Below, piece by piece: positions 48,001 through 56,047 of a stretch of 64,000 bases of DNA. How positions within the stretch are numbered: the first letter of the stretch is position 1; every line of letters begins with the position of its first letter. The position numbers and the translations under genes were made by a program. The stretch covers positions 11,752 to 75,751 of the forward strand of contig JACKEV010000023.1 in the NCBI GenBank assembly GCA_020632795.1, given 5' to 3'. The DNA comes from Alphaproteobacteria bacterium. GTDB taxonomy: Bacteria; Myxococcota_A; UBA796; CAJQPC01. Under the pieces are notes generated by a model. It searched no databases. It had not been told where the DNA came from and saw nothing but the letters and a program-made list of their open reading frames with translations.

Positions 48001-50374
48001 CGATCACGCGGCCCTGGGCGGTGTCCCGCTGCGCGGGGCGGAAGGTGACCTGGAAGATGGCCCCGTCCAGCGAGGGGGAGGTCTGTGTGGGATCCGCCGG
48101 GATCAGCGCGGCGACGAGCTGGTCGGGGAAGCCGTCGCCGTCGAAGTCCGCGATCGCCGCGCGGGAGCGCCAGGGGTAGTCGGACCCGAGCGCAGAGATG
48201 CCCAGGGAGAAGTCCGCCGGGGCGTCCGCGACCAGGCCGAAGCCCTCGACCAGCCCCCGGTCGTAGGCCCCGCCCAGGACCGCGAGGCCGTCGGCGTCGA
48301 GCCCAGCGAGCTGGAGCAGCTCGGGCGCCCCGGAGCGGTCCACGTCGAGCGCGGTGAAGGCGTCCAGGGTGAAGCGGTCGTCGAGCCGGGGCCAGAGGGC
48401 GGCGTCCTCGACGTCGGTGTCGAAGGGCAGGCCCGCGGACAGCCCGGAGTCGTGGAAGCCGCCACGGCCGTCCCCGTAGAAGATACGGGAGAAGGCCGAG
48501 GCCGGATCGGGCTCGTCGTCGTCGGACCAGCAGGCGTAAACCGCCAGCGCGAGGTCGGTGACGCCGTCGCCGTTGAGGTCGGCCAGGCGGCTGTTGGCGG
48601 CCCGCCAGGCCTCGCCGGTGGCGGCCAGGGACGGGGGCGCGGGGTTGGGGAAGCCCGCCGCGCAGGTGGAGGCCGCCGCCCAGCCCTCGGGCTCGACCGC
48701 GGACTCCAGGGGCCAGGCCAGGGGCTCCTCGACGTCAAACCACTGTGTGGGATCGCCGGTGTTGCGGCGCCAGGTGGACAGGGTGACCGTGCCCTGGGCG
48801 TCCTCCCAGGCGGGGGTCACGAGGTCGGGCAGGCCGTCGCCGTTGAGGTCGGCGAGCTGGCCACGGCGCAGCTCCGAGGCGCTCAGGGAGAGCACGTCCT
48901 CGCCGATGGTGCGGGTCCAGGGATCGGTGTCCAGGCGACGGGCCGCGTCGGCCTCGGTGACGAGCAGGTCGGTCCAGCCGTCCCGGTCCAGGTCGCCCAT
49001 GGCGTAGGCGGGCACCCCGGGCTCGCTGGAGAGCCAGGCGTTGAGCCGAGCGGTCCAGGCGGCGTCCTCGACCAGGTTGAAGGTGTGGGTGGCCCAGGTG
49101 GTGGCGGGGTTCGGGTCCTGGTTGAGCCAGGCGATGGCCTCGGAGTTGCAGACCTGGACCGTGCCCAGGTCGGCCCAGGCCTCGTCCGGGTCGGGGTCGG
49201 AGTTGCCGGCGTAGGTGTCGCAGGCGGTGACGAGGACCACGAGGTCGGGCAGCCCGTCGCCGTTGAGGTTGACCGCGTGCATGCGCCAGGCGATGTCCTG
49301 GTCGGCCTCGAGGTCGACGAGCATGGGCAGCTCGAGCTGCGTGGTGACGCCGCTGGTCTGATCGGCCCAGGCGTCGGCCTGATCCGCCGTGGTCATGCAG
49401 CGCAGCACCACGTGATCGCCGCCGTAGCGGCCCCCCGAGGCTTCGCGCACGATCCGCTGGAGGGTGAGCTGGAAGGGGGCGGGGTCGGCGGAGACCGGCT
49501 GGCCGTCGCAGTCCACCGCGTCGGCGGCGGAGGGGTAGTCGGCCTGATCGGCGTAGCCCAGGCTGACCCGGCTGTAGCGCTGCTTGGCGTGACGGGCCTC
49601 GACGGCCACGATGCGCCGGCTGTTCACGCCGAGCACGCCGGTGCTGGCGTCCAGGCGGGGGTCGGGGCGCAGCTCGGCCTCGAAGACCACCTCGCCCGCC
49701 TGACCGTACTCGATGCGCTCGGGGCGGGGCAGGCCCCGCGCGGTGTCCAGCAGGGGGCTGCCGGAGAGGTCGCGGTCGATGGTCCAGGTCCACCGGATGG
49801 GCTCGCCCGCCGGCCCCTGCACCTCGGTGAGATACCAGAGCGCGGTGTCCCCGGCGGTGGCGGGGTCGTCGATGACCCCCCAGGTGGCGTCGCCGCCGCC
49901 GTACACCCGCCGCCAGCCGTCCCGGCGCCACAGCCAGGTGTTGTCCTGGTCCTGCCAGGTGAGGCAGCTCCCGTCCCAGACCTCGGGCTCCCAGCAGCCG
50001 GTGTCGGTGTTGTAGAGGAGGTCGACGCCGTCGAGGCGCCAGACATCCGTGGTGCGGGGCGGGCCGGGGGCGAAGGCGGGCACCCCGCCGGTCGCGCTGC
50101 GCCGCTCGACGCGGGAGGGGCCGCTGAGGCCCCAGCCGAAGCCCAGCCAGCCGTCGCGGTAGGCGGGGTCGTGCACCAGGGCGAGGTCGGGGACCACTCC
50201 TGCGGGTGCGGGGGCCAGGTCCAGGGGGACCCGGTCGACCCAGGCGCCGCGCGCGAGGCCGGGGGCGAGGGGCTCGACGGCCGCCGGGGGCGGGTCGAGC
50301 GGGGGTTGGGGGTCGATGGGGGTGGCGGCGGAGGCCGTCAGCAGGGCGGCGAGGGTCGCGAAGGCGATGGACAT
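42041..50374 (-). CDS. Secreted SpvB/RHS-repeat polymorphic toxin
   Basis: ATG 50374 gives 2,777 residues with a signal peptide (MSIAFATLAALLTASAATP). Order: SpvB-like region (about 40-330; FGWGLSGPSRVERRS), five FG-GAP/VCBS-type loops (NLNGDGLPDLVV near 370, DLDRDGWTDLLV 463, DLNGDGLPDLV 506, DLNGDGVTDLAL 598, DFDGDGFPDQLV 743), a TcdB-middle-like segment (RYRHGFHDGQRFRGFG about 841), YD/RHS repeats (about 1190-2360), and the RHS core end PDPLGLAGGLHRARYAENDP with YVDPIGF near 2376. The last 400 residues are variable; the final 105 or so (VRDAAKKIENSTTKS to HLQIHDDQRRVIRIFFDGE) are the probable toxin, perhaps an RNase-type fold with His in HGGRPHLQIHDD. DNA encoding this end is less GC-rich than the body. 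Confidence 0.92.
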   Translation of the reverse strand: MSIAFATLAALLTASAATPIDPQPPLDPPPAAVEPLAPGLARGAWVDRVPLDLAPAPAGVVPDLALVHDPAYRDGWLGFGWGLSGPSRVERRSATGGVPAFAPGPPRTTDVWRLDGVDLLYNTDTGCWEPEVWDGSCLTWQDQDNTWLWRRDGWRRVYGGGDATWGVIDDPATAGDTALWYLTEVQGPAGEPIRWTWTIDRDLSGSPLLDTARGLPRPERIEYGQAGEVVFEAELRPDPRLDASTGVLGVNSRRIVAVEARHAKQRYSRVSLGYADQADYPSAADAVDCDGQPVSADPAPFQLTLQRIVREASGGRYGGDHVVLRCMTTADQADAWADQTSGVTTQLELPMLVDLEADQDIAWRMHAVNLNGDGLPDLVVLVTACDTYAGNSDPDPDEAWADLGTVQVCNSEAIAWLNQDPNPATTWATHTFNLVEDAAWTARLNAWLSSEPGVPAYAMGDLDRDGWTDLLVTEADAARRLDTDPWTRTIGEDVLSLSASELRRGQLADLNGDGLPDLVTPAWEDAQGTVTLSTWRRNTGDPTQWFDVEEPLAWPLESAVEPEGWAAASTCAAGFPNPAPPSLAATGEAWRAANSRLADLNGDGVTDLALAVYACWSDDDEPDPASAFSRIFYGDGRGGFHDSGLSAGLPFDTDVEDAALWPRLDDRFTLDAFTALDVDRSGAPELLQLAGLDADGLAVLGGAYDRGLVEGFGLVADAPADFSLGISALGSDYPWRSRAAIADFDGDGFPDQLVAALIPADPTQTSPSLDGAIFQVTFRPAQRDTAQGRVIAMTGPWGGTTALDWGFSASYPSENPELSVNLEVLRAQEGEQGLVTYRYRHGFHDGQRFRGFGLVEARRRDGADLHAFDLSVVSPGAWAYGARLRADGTLAAATVNLYGRSDGAGPWYVDALAPYFNPLARRCEVELGHGVGGAQSVTIEDLITTCASAEGAGSLSAAAVSARLGHLPWTDAADLRTVAEAVRGLEPAASVDLGGRLGDPAALDFSDLPTPEDPFGDRAVVTEHPWDSDLPGLPDAPEPSGAWPTELRVTATTWRYDADQRLASAEHHREIGRSDDDLEQHFSWYPFDTAAWGAALLEVETTGPGGGPTLARVERLDLHAQGFGLPERVRQWGDGTDFVELQLDYTATGPFTGQAQAVTRPDGAVETVTVDPLCGVAVEQVDGVGRVRSLTLDALCRVEEERWQGSLITRTFDDLHRVITETVDPDADDAGDADLIVTERAYAPQELPPWEASWGSLRQLTLRNDGRLEAVETDGFGRPTLSTVCTEGEGHPWPWGDWSCDAAQPIRVEALLWTDDGALGYAVEPHLDGWEDPAITGFTWDALGREVAALAPSPAGGHGLTTTVRRPGVASVTDPMGVDTVTTWDSLSTEVSRAGILRVSETRDALGRVEVRRDATGVMTLTGYDSLHRVETVERLGDPSVTPGDDACEHATGDVPLDAACSFVWVHRYDLSRREHTVTDPGGLSTVSRFDAAGRLLDQTVDGQTVVTNTWHDRQSSLPAHVVSTDLQGAVTTETFDGLGRSISLLDLDGETATVWGPAGVDRVDLPAGQSLYIERDVFGQPVATCHPDGWSGACVDPLDTWAYTGLGDVDWHVDADGVETTFGYAPGGFLEELIAGGALRYEAEYDVLGRPIREWQGVAERRTEYDDLSRPVRVEEGPESAPLRWQTWAWADVDRLTSRTLGPVDSGSLITRYTWHDLGWLREVEHPDATTERWFYDALGQARFHQDPAGAVSRTRYDSLGRVVAQDLAGEGPRSWSYATNMSWDGHSALLRVTETDGEGAVWRQWLDGAGRVVGVEDPTGVVERHHIDAGQRWAVEVRDPAGVPLAMTVWLHDPTTGRPLTEWGWFEAPFSGGVTPSRYDFGVPGPADYVVDYGWTDAGRLASVGVGGEQTAYTWVDGRLDTETWDGGVRQRTWRYDGYGELDLSQEVGVDGSVRSTTYGRDALGRVTSVLVDDGASILETRYEGLDARDLPADVVRDWSGVTESSEAWTWDAAGRPVARSLWVDGLTQVTTWAWTADGALEELGLPSGRTLSLDYGWSGNDRLAERMRGPGGDVLVEVLQRDGALRPTALEVDGHGLTLGWDDLGRPTQRAWQGGASWEGVWDDRGRLAWEQFIGPDSDWTADYAWQEPGWLVEQVFTPSEGEIEVRGFTYDEGGRREAVDDGTDVLSTLGWSGALPADFDGVTADRDPWDALEVDPTGALLFRDPAGGLAERETPEGAITTFVRDPAGWPVLAVEPEGERWTTWGLEGALPLEVQTATEDITNLVFEGVWLGQLRGEEGVTRALTDPRGSLLQLGGETLPYAGAFGERAQAPTTLDERYVYAGLERLPDGGLMLARNRALLPASGVFDRPDPLGLAGGLHRARYAENDPLGYVDPIGFTAQPITGSAGGWGSLQSGSLGGLGVQDPCRADPTSCGSSSPWGQGGVLNLSPKRRRGRDDGGAEAEVEPEKGILAFFKRLWGGRGPGSFQKTKSGLVPEYELVVTGRRGLREVLSNVFRRVEGSSVWGCQGSAFAGRLRHFGRSALEDLEAGAWGAAAGGASYLADGLESLPTTADITGHPWARGPLEGILKESSAVAATRDWGVEAYARADGHSASIAQYGAVVGIIGVAVGDYYMPGPGGESRLAQKAEKGAIEVVETLGSRVDLTRLAEAATIPWSSKKVRDAAKKIENSTTKSINVTVDNRDQAGELFLRFYHGNGYRNTTGMTGKKVRKAFDSKKCTYHWDMEDVEHGGRPHLQIHDDQRRVIRIFFDGE

Positions 50375-50473
50375 GGGGTCTCCCGTGTCGAGGTCACGGG
50401 GCCCCTCCAAGCAAGGCTCATGCCATCACCTGATGTTCAAGGTTCCAAGAAGGTTCTTCCTGAAATCGACCGA

Positions 50474-52450
50474 TCAGGGTGACCGAATTTCGTCACCCCC
50501 CTCCCCGGGCGCCGACACCCAGCCCAGCGCCCGCAGCTCGTCCACCGCCAGCCGGGCCACCAGGCGGTGCCCCGCGTCGGAGAGGTGAACCCGGTCCACG
50601 AACAGGCCCGGCCCGCCCTCGTCCAGGGCCCGGGCGGTGTCCAGGAAGGCCACGCCCTCGGTGTCCTCGGCGACCGCGCGCATGACGGCGTAGTGGGCCT
50701 CCAGGGCGGGCGCCCGGGGCCGCACCGCCCCCTCGCTCATCAGCAGCACCCGGGCGCCCAGGTCCTGGGCCAGGGCCGCGAGGGTGCGCAGGTTGTGGTC
50801 CATCTCTGCGGTGGTGACCGCAGGCACGTCGCTGCGGGCCCGCGCCGGGGTCAGCACGCTCACGAGGCCCTGGTAGAGCACCATCCGGCGCAGCGGCCCG
50901 GCCACGGCCTCGCCCCGGCTGCGGGCCCTCCAGCTCTGGTAGAGGCGCTCGTAGGTGTCGGGCGGGCCGTCCCCGCTGTCGTTGCAGCTCACGTAGAGGG
51001 TGACGAGGTCCGGCGCCAGCTCGGCCAGCCGGGCGCGGGCGTACTCGCGGATGTGGAAGGTGGTCCAGCCGCCGACGCCCTGGTTGACGACCTCGACGCC
51101 AGGGCCCAGCAGCTCGTCCATGCGGGCGGGGTAGAACTCGTCGAGGCTGCTGTTGTGGCTGGCGCCCCCGGTGGAGGAGCCGCCGAAGGCCACCAGCCGG
51201 ACCGGCGCCTGCCGGGGCCCGAACGCGACGGGGTAGCCCGCCGAGGGGTAGGCGGTGTGCTTGCCCCGGGCCAGGCCGAGGAAGTCGTGCACCGGGCTGG
51301 AGGAGCTGCGGTCCCGGTCCGCGGCCTCGTCGACCCAGGACCAGCCGTAGGCCACCGACCAGCCCACCCCGGTCAGGGTGTGGCGGGCGCCCAGCTCCAG
51401 GCCGGCCACACCCACGGCGAAGGCCGCGAGAGAGATGAGGTTGAACCTTCGTAGCCGCGCGGCGTTCACGTTGGCCCACAGGACCACCCCCAGGGCCGCG
51501 CCGCTCAGGCCGAAGCCTGCCAGGGCCAGGGGCTTCGTCGCCCCCAGGGCCGCGCTGAGCAGGGCCGCGCCCCCCGCGAGCGCGGCGACGGCCCGGACGG
51601 GGGTGGCGCGCATCCGCATGCCCGCCTCGACCAGCAGCTTGAGGCCGACCGCGGGCCCCACCGCCGCCGCCACCGCCAGCCAGGGGGTGTCCAGGGCCGG
51701 CATGCGCAGGGCCTCCGCGACCATCGCCGGGTCCGCCCGGCGCAGCGCGACCCCCAGCAACGCGGGCGTCCAGGTCAGCAGGATCACGGAGTTCCGACGC
51801 CCGGTCCACCGCTCGACGCCCGCCAGGGTGAGGACCGCCAGCGCCCCGACGAGCCCGGCCCCCAGGCGCACCGGCGGCGGCAGTGGGCTGGGGGCGGCGC
51901 CGGCCTCGGTCGCCAGGGTGTGCACGTTCACCCGACGCACCCCGGCGACCAGGGCGGGTCCGGCCTGGGGCAGGGCGGCGGCGCAGCGCAGGTCCCCGGC
52001 GGCGAAGCCCTCGGAGGTCCGCTCGATCTCCAGGCGGTAGCGCGCCCCGGTCCAGGCCGCCAGCGCGCCCTCGCACCGCGCCCCGTCCACCTCGGGGCGG
52101 CGCCCCTCCAGGCGCAGCAGGCGCAGGGTCGGCCCCTCGGCCCCCGCCGGAGAGACCATCAGCTCGCCGCCCTCGCTGGCCTCGACCTCAAGGATGAGGC
52201 GCGCGGCGGCGGCGTCGGCCTGGAGGCCCTGGCGGTGGTGCAGGCTCCACGCGCCGGGGTCCGGAGGCAGGGTCCCGGTGGCGTCGGGGGCGTAGAAGGC
52301 CATCTGGGGACCGATCCGGCGCCAGCCCTCCGGGGCGGAGGCCGAGAAGGCCAGCCCGTAGCCCCGGGCCCACAGCCCGCCGAGGCCCCAGCCCAGCGCG
52401 GCGAGGGCGGCCCAGGGGAGCCAGCGGGCGAGCGGACCGAGGGCCCTCAG
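50474..52450 (-). CDS. Membrane protein with C-terminal SGNH hydrolase domain
   Basis: No ATG, GTG or TTG precedes codon 52303 in this frame, yet coding continues upstream through a membrane helix (RWLPWAALAALGWGLGGLWA). A CTG at 52450 overlaps the upstream stop (CTGA), mirroring the ATGA overlaps common here, and gives 658 residues; I take it as the likely start. After an extracytoplasmic beta-rich domain (about 50-200) come five or six membrane segments, then the SGNH part: VAFGGSSTGGASHN (nucleophile Ser), VNQGVGGWTT, YVSCNDSG and FVDRVHLSDAGH (Asp-His). Possibly a polysaccharide acyl-transferase or esterase. Starting at 52303 would lose the anchor. Confidence 0.75.
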   Translation of the reverse strand: MRALGPLARWLPWAALAALGWGLGGLWARGYGLAFSASAPEGWRRIGPQMAFYAPDATGTLPPDPGAWSLHHRQGLQADAAAARLILEVEASEGGELMVSPAGAEGPTLRLLRLEGRRPEVDGARCEGALAAWTGARYRLEIERTSEGFAAGDLRCAAALPQAGPALVAGVRRVNVHTLATEAGAAPSPLPPPVRLGAGLVGALAVLTLAGVERWTGRRNSVILLTWTPALLGVALRRADPAMVAEALRMPALDTPWLAVAAAVGPAVGLKLLVEAGMRMRATPVRAVAALAGGAALLSAALGATKPLALAGFGLSGAALGVVLWANVNAARLRRFNLISLAAFAVGVAGLELGARHTLTGVGWSVAYGWSWVDEAADRDRSSSSPVHDFLGLARGKHTAYPSAGYPVAFGPRQAPVRLVAFGGSSTGGASHNSSLDEFYPARMDELLGPGVEVVNQGVGGWTTFHIREYARARLAELAPDLVTLYVSCNDSGDGPPDTYERLYQSWRARSRGEAVAGPLRRMVLYQGLVSVLTPARARSDVPAVTTAEMDHNLRTLAALAQDLGARVLLMSEGAVRPRAPALEAHYAVMRAVAEDTEGVAFLDTARALDEGGPGLFVDRVHLSDAGHRLVARLAVDELRALGWVSAPGEGGDEIRSP

Positions 52451-54471
52451 ATCCCCGGCCCCAGGACCACATAGACGGCGCCGGCCTCGTCGCCGCCGTC
52501 GTCATCGCCGATCGCGCCGATGAGCAGGTCCATCGCGCCGTCGCCGTCGAGGTCTCCGGGGGCCCCGAGCGTTGCCCCGGCGGAGTCGTCGGCGGACTCC
52601 CCGGTCAGGATGGAGTCGGCCTCAGTCACGTCAACGGTTCCGGAGACCGGACCCAGGAAGAGGTATGCCCGCCCGGTGCTGCTGCTGCCCGGCGCGCCGA
52701 TCATCAGGTCCGCGTTGCCGTCCACGTCGACGTCCCCCGGGCCGACCACCGCCGTGCCGGCGAGGTCGTCGCGCCGCTCCCCGTCGAACTTCGCGTCCGC
52801 GTTGTTCAGGAAGATCGTGCCGCTGGAGCCCCCCAGCACCAGATAGACCGCGCCGTTGTTGCCGTTGCCCACCCGAGGGGCGCCCACCAGCACGTCGTCG
52901 AGGCCGTCGCCGTCGGTGTCCCCGAGGCCGGCCACCGACCAGCCCGCGTAGTCGTCGCCGTTCTGGCCCAGCAGGAGCGCCTGGGCGTCGGAGATGCTGA
53001 AGCTCGCGCTGAGCGGCCCCGCGATGACCGCGGCCGCCCCGGAGCGGTTCGCCCCACCGAAAGCCTGGTACGCCCCGACGATGAGGTCGGGGGTGCCGTC
53101 GCCGTTGAAGTCGCCAGCGCGGTCCAGAGCCCAGCCGGCGAGCTGGTTCGAGGTCGCCCCGGTCATCTTGATGTCGGCGTCGCGGACGTTCACCTCGCCG
53201 CTCTGCGGCCCCGAGAACACGTAGACCGCCCCGGCGTCCGAGCCGTTGTCGTCGTTGCCCGGCGCCCCCAGCACCAGGTCCGCGAGGCCGTCGCCGGTGA
53301 GGTCGTCCACCCCGACCACCGCCCGGCCGAGCTGGTCCCCCGCCGCCCAGCCGGTCAGCTTCGCGGCGGTCGAACTGGAGAGGCTCAGGTCCCCGCGCGT
53401 GGTCCCGGAGACGAGGTAGACGGCGCCTGCGCCGTCGGCGACGGTGCTCTCGCCGGGGGCGCCGACGAGGAAGGCCGGGGCGCCGTCCCCGAGCACGTCG
53501 GGGGCCCCGGACACCGCCGCGCCGGCCTCGTCGTCGCTGGCCTCACCCAGCATGCGCGCCGCCGCGTCGCTCAGGTCTCCGGTGGCCCGGCCGTCGAGCA
53601 CCAGGTAGGCCGCGCCGGTTCGCAGGCCCGCACCGTCGTGCCCGGCGGCGCCGATGAGCATGTCGTCGAGGCCGTCGCCGTCCGCGTCCCCCGCGCCGGC
53701 CATCGCGCCGCCAGCCTCATGGTCCCGGCGCTCGCCGAGCCGCTTGGCGTTGGCGTCCGACAGGTCGATCGCCGCCTGGAGCACGCACTGCGCCCGCGCG
53801 TCGGCCTCGGAGCCGTCGCAGTCGTTGACCACGCCGTCGTTGCAGACCTCGGCGGCGCCGGGGTGCTGCAGGTCGTAGGCGTCGTTGCAGTCGGTGTCGT
53901 CGGCGGTGTAGCCGGAGGGCGCCGCGCAGGCGCGGGCGACGTTCTCGGGGTCGCCGAAGCCGTCGCCGTCGAGGTCGGCGTACCAGTCCTGGGCGTCGGT
54001 GGCGTCGGCGCCGTCGGGGGTGCCGTCGCAGTCGTTGTCGACGCCGTCGCAGATCTCCTCGGCGTCGGGGTTCACCGCCTCGGCGGTGTCGTCGCAGTCG
54101 TCGGCGTTGCCCACGTAGCCGCTGGCCCCGCAGCCCTCGATGCTGCTGTCCGGGTCGCCGAAGCCGTCGCCGTCCGCGTCGGCGTACTGGGTGCCGGTGA
54201 CCCCGTCGTCCACCTCCCCGTTGCAGTCGTTGTCCGCCTGGTCGCAGGCCTCGGCGGCGCCGGGGTAGGTGGTCGGGTCGGCGTCGTCACAGTCCCCGGT
54301 CTCCGCGACGTAGCCCTCGGGCTGGGCGCAGGCGGTGCTGGTGACGTCCTCGGAGCCGACGCCGTCGCCGTCGCCGTCCTCGAACCAGATGACGTTGCAG
54401 CCGGTGTCGTCGCTGTTGTCCTTGCAGCCGAGCAGAGGCAGCAGCAGCGCGAGCGTCGTGAGGGTGCGCAT
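52447..54471 (-). CDS. MopE-like metal-binding and FG-GAP repeat lipoprotein
   Basis: ATG 54471 with GGAG six bases upstream gives 674 residues and a lipobox (LALLLPLLGC). Residues about 20-230 are four MopE-type Cys/Asp repeats (GDCDDADPTTYPGAAEACD, ADADGDGFGDP, EICDGVDNDCDGTPDG), the putative metal-binding motif PF11617. Residues about 250-674 form seven FG-GAP/integrin-alpha-like repeats (GDADGDGLDDMLIGAAGHDG, VDDLTGDGLADLVLGAPGND, GDLDGDGAMDLLIGAIGDDD), predicted to fold as a Ca-stabilised beta-propeller. Surface adhesion or scaffold role is typical of such Myxobacterial proteins. Coupled to the SGNH membrane gene by CTGA overlap. Confidence 0.88.
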   Translation of the reverse strand: MRTLTTLALLLPLLGCKDNSDDTGCNVIWFEDGDGDGVGSEDVTSTACAQPEGYVAETGDCDDADPTTYPGAAEACDQADNDCNGEVDDGVTGTQYADADGDGFGDPDSSIEGCGASGYVGNADDCDDTAEAVNPDAEEICDGVDNDCDGTPDGADATDAQDWYADLDGDGFGDPENVARACAAPSGYTADDTDCNDAYDLQHPGAAEVCNDGVVNDCDGSEADARAQCVLQAAIDLSDANAKRLGERRDHEAGGAMAGAGDADGDGLDDMLIGAAGHDGAGLRTGAAYLVLDGRATGDLSDAAARMLGEASDDEAGAAVSGAPDVLGDGAPAFLVGAPGESTVADGAGAVYLVSGTTRGDLSLSSSTAAKLTGWAAGDQLGRAVVGVDDLTGDGLADLVLGAPGNDDNGSDAGAVYVFSGPQSGEVNVRDADIKMTGATSNQLAGWALDRAGDFNGDGTPDLIVGAYQAFGGANRSGAAAVIAGPLSASFSISDAQALLLGQNGDDYAGWSVAGLGDTDGDGLDDVLVGAPRVGNGNNGAVYLVLGGSSGTIFLNNADAKFDGERRDDLAGTAVVGPGDVDVDGNADLMIGAPGSSSTGRAYLFLGPVSGTVDVTEADSILTGESADDSAGATLGAPGDLDGDGAMDLLIGAIGDDDGGDEAGAVYVVLGPGI

Positions 54472-54527
54472 GCAGATCTCCATCCTGGCGGGCATGTGTG
54501 AGGATAGCACCCCGACGGCGCGCGCGG

Positions 54528-55076
54528 TCAGGGGCGTTTCGCGGGCCCCGCGTCCGGGCTGTCGTGGAAGCGGGCGCCTTCGGGCGCAGGGGCCCGCAGG
54601 CTGCGCACATGGGCGTAGACCGCCTTGAGCTGGGCCTCGCTCAGGTCCACCCCCGCGCCCTGGCCCTCGCCGTAGCCCTGCATGGCCGTGCCGGTGAAGC
54701 CGGCGCGGATGATCTCCAGGCGCCCCGCGTCCGAGAAGAAGCGCGCCTTGCCCGGGTGGGAGAGGTCGGAGGGGTGGGGCACCAGCGACGATGCGTCCGG
54801 CCCGCCCCGCCCGGTCTCGCCGTGGCAGCGCAGGCAGTGCGCCCGGTAGAGGGCCTCCCCCTGCGCGAGGTCCGCCTCGTCCAGGCCGGGGACCGGGGCG
54901 GCGTAGGCGTCCCCCAGGCGCTCCTGGAGGGTCTGCAGCATGGCCATGCGCAGGGCGCGGTGCTCGCCCATGGGCAGGCCGCTGGGGCCCGGGGCCTTGG
55001 GGGCCTCCTCGGTCGTGGGCGCGGGCGGCGCCGGGGCCTCTCCGCCGCAGGCCAGGGCCAGCAGCAGCAGGATCAT
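54528..55076 (-). CDS. Cytochrome c lipoprotein
   Basis: ATG 55076 overlaps the aldo/keto reductase stop (ATGA) and gives 182 residues. MILLLLALACGG is a lipobox with Cys10, followed by a Pro/Ala/Glu linker. The single heme motif is CLRCH in ALYRAHCLRCHGETGRGG, with likely axial Met in GTAMQGYGEG, the class I cytochrome c pattern. Membrane-anchored periplasmic electron carrier. Last gene of a three-gene unit with the reductase and a secreted protein. Confidence 0.88.
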   Translation of the reverse strand: MILLLLALACGGEAPAPPAPTTEEAPKAPGPSGLPMGEHRALRMAMLQTLQERLGDAYAAPVPGLDEADLAQGEALYRAHCLRCHGETGRGGPDASSLVPHPSDLSHPGKARFFSDAGRLEIIRAGFTGTAMQGYGEGQGAGVDLSEAQLKAVYAHVRSLRAPAPEGARFHDSPDAGPAKRP

Positions 55077-56047
55077 CCGGCGTTGGGGTCGTTCTGGAGC
55101 ACCGCCTCGATGCGGGCCATGACCTCGTCGGTGAGCCGGGGCAGCACCGCCAGGGCCTTCATGTTCTCGTGGACCTGCTCGGGGCGGCTGGCCCCGGTGA
55201 TGACGGTGCTCACGCCGGGGTACTTCGCCGCCCAGGCCAGGGCGAGCTGGGCCATCGTGCAGCCCAGGTCCCCGGCGATGGGGGTGAGCTGGCGCACCTT
55301 CTCGACGCGCTCGGGGGTGATGACCATGTCCTTGAGCCAGGACAGGTTGGGCAGGGCGATGCGGGAGCCCTCGGGCACGCCGTCGTTGTACTTGCCGGTC
55401 AGGAGCCCGGAGGACAGGGGGCTCCAGATGGTCGTGCCCAGGCCGATCTCGTCGTACAGCGGGGCCAGCTCGCGCTCCACCCGGTCGCGGTGGAACATGT
55501 GGTACTGGGGCTGCTCGCAGGTGGGCGGGGTGAGGTTGTAGCGCCGGGCGGTCTCGTATGCCTCGCGGACCTGGGCGGCCGACCACTCGCTGGTGCCCCA
55601 GTACAGCACCTTGCCCTGCTGGATCAGCGTGTCCATCGCCCGCACGGTCTCCTCCACCGGCGTGGAGGGGTCGGGGCGGTGGCAGAAGTAGAGGTCGAGG
55701 TAGTCCACCTGCAGGCGCTGGAGGGCGGCGTGGCAGGCCTCGGTGACGTGCTTGCGGTTCAGGCCGGTGTCGTTGGGGCCCTCGCCGCCCCAGAACACCT
55801 TGCTGGAGATGATGAGGCTCTCGCGGCGCAGCTCCTTGAGCACGTCGCCCACGACCCGCTCGGCCTCGCCGCCGGCGTAGGCCTCGGCGTTGTCGAAGAA
55901 GTTGACCCCGTGCTCATAGGCCGCCAGCAGGCACTTGCGGGCGCGCTTCCTGCCGACCTGACCCCCGAAGGTCACCCAGGAGCCGATGGAGAAGCGGGAC
56001 ACCTTGAGGCCGGAGCCCCCGAGACGGTTGTAGATCATGTCGCTCAT
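55073..56047 (-). CDS. Aldo/keto reductase, Kv-beta-like
   Basis: 324 residues from ATG 56047 (ATGA overlap with the upstream gene). The AKR tetrad is visible: Asp and Tyr in NFFDNAEAYAGG, Lys in IISSKVFWGG and His in YLDLYFCHRPDP. The NADPH-binding end includes STVITGASRPEQVHENMKAL. The size and GLKVSRFSIGSWVTFGGQ start match the AKR6/YghZ group, which reduces aldehydes such as methylglyoxal. Cytoplasmic. Translational coupling to a cytochrome c lipoprotein is unusual, because the partners should be in different compartments. Confidence 0.92.
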   Translation of the reverse strand: MSDMIYNRLGGSGLKVSRFSIGSWVTFGGQVGRKRARKCLLAAYEHGVNFFDNAEAYAGGEAERVVGDVLKELRRESLIISSKVFWGGEGPNDTGLNRKHVTEACHAALQRLQVDYLDLYFCHRPDPSTPVEETVRAMDTLIQQGKVLYWGTSEWSAAQVREAYETARRYNLTPPTCEQPQYHMFHRDRVERELAPLYDEIGLGTTIWSPLSSGLLTGKYNDGVPEGSRIALPNLSWLKDMVITPERVEKVRQLTPIAGDLGCTMAQLALAWAAKYPGVSTVITGASRPEQVHENMKALAVLPRLTDEVMARIEAVLQNDPNAG

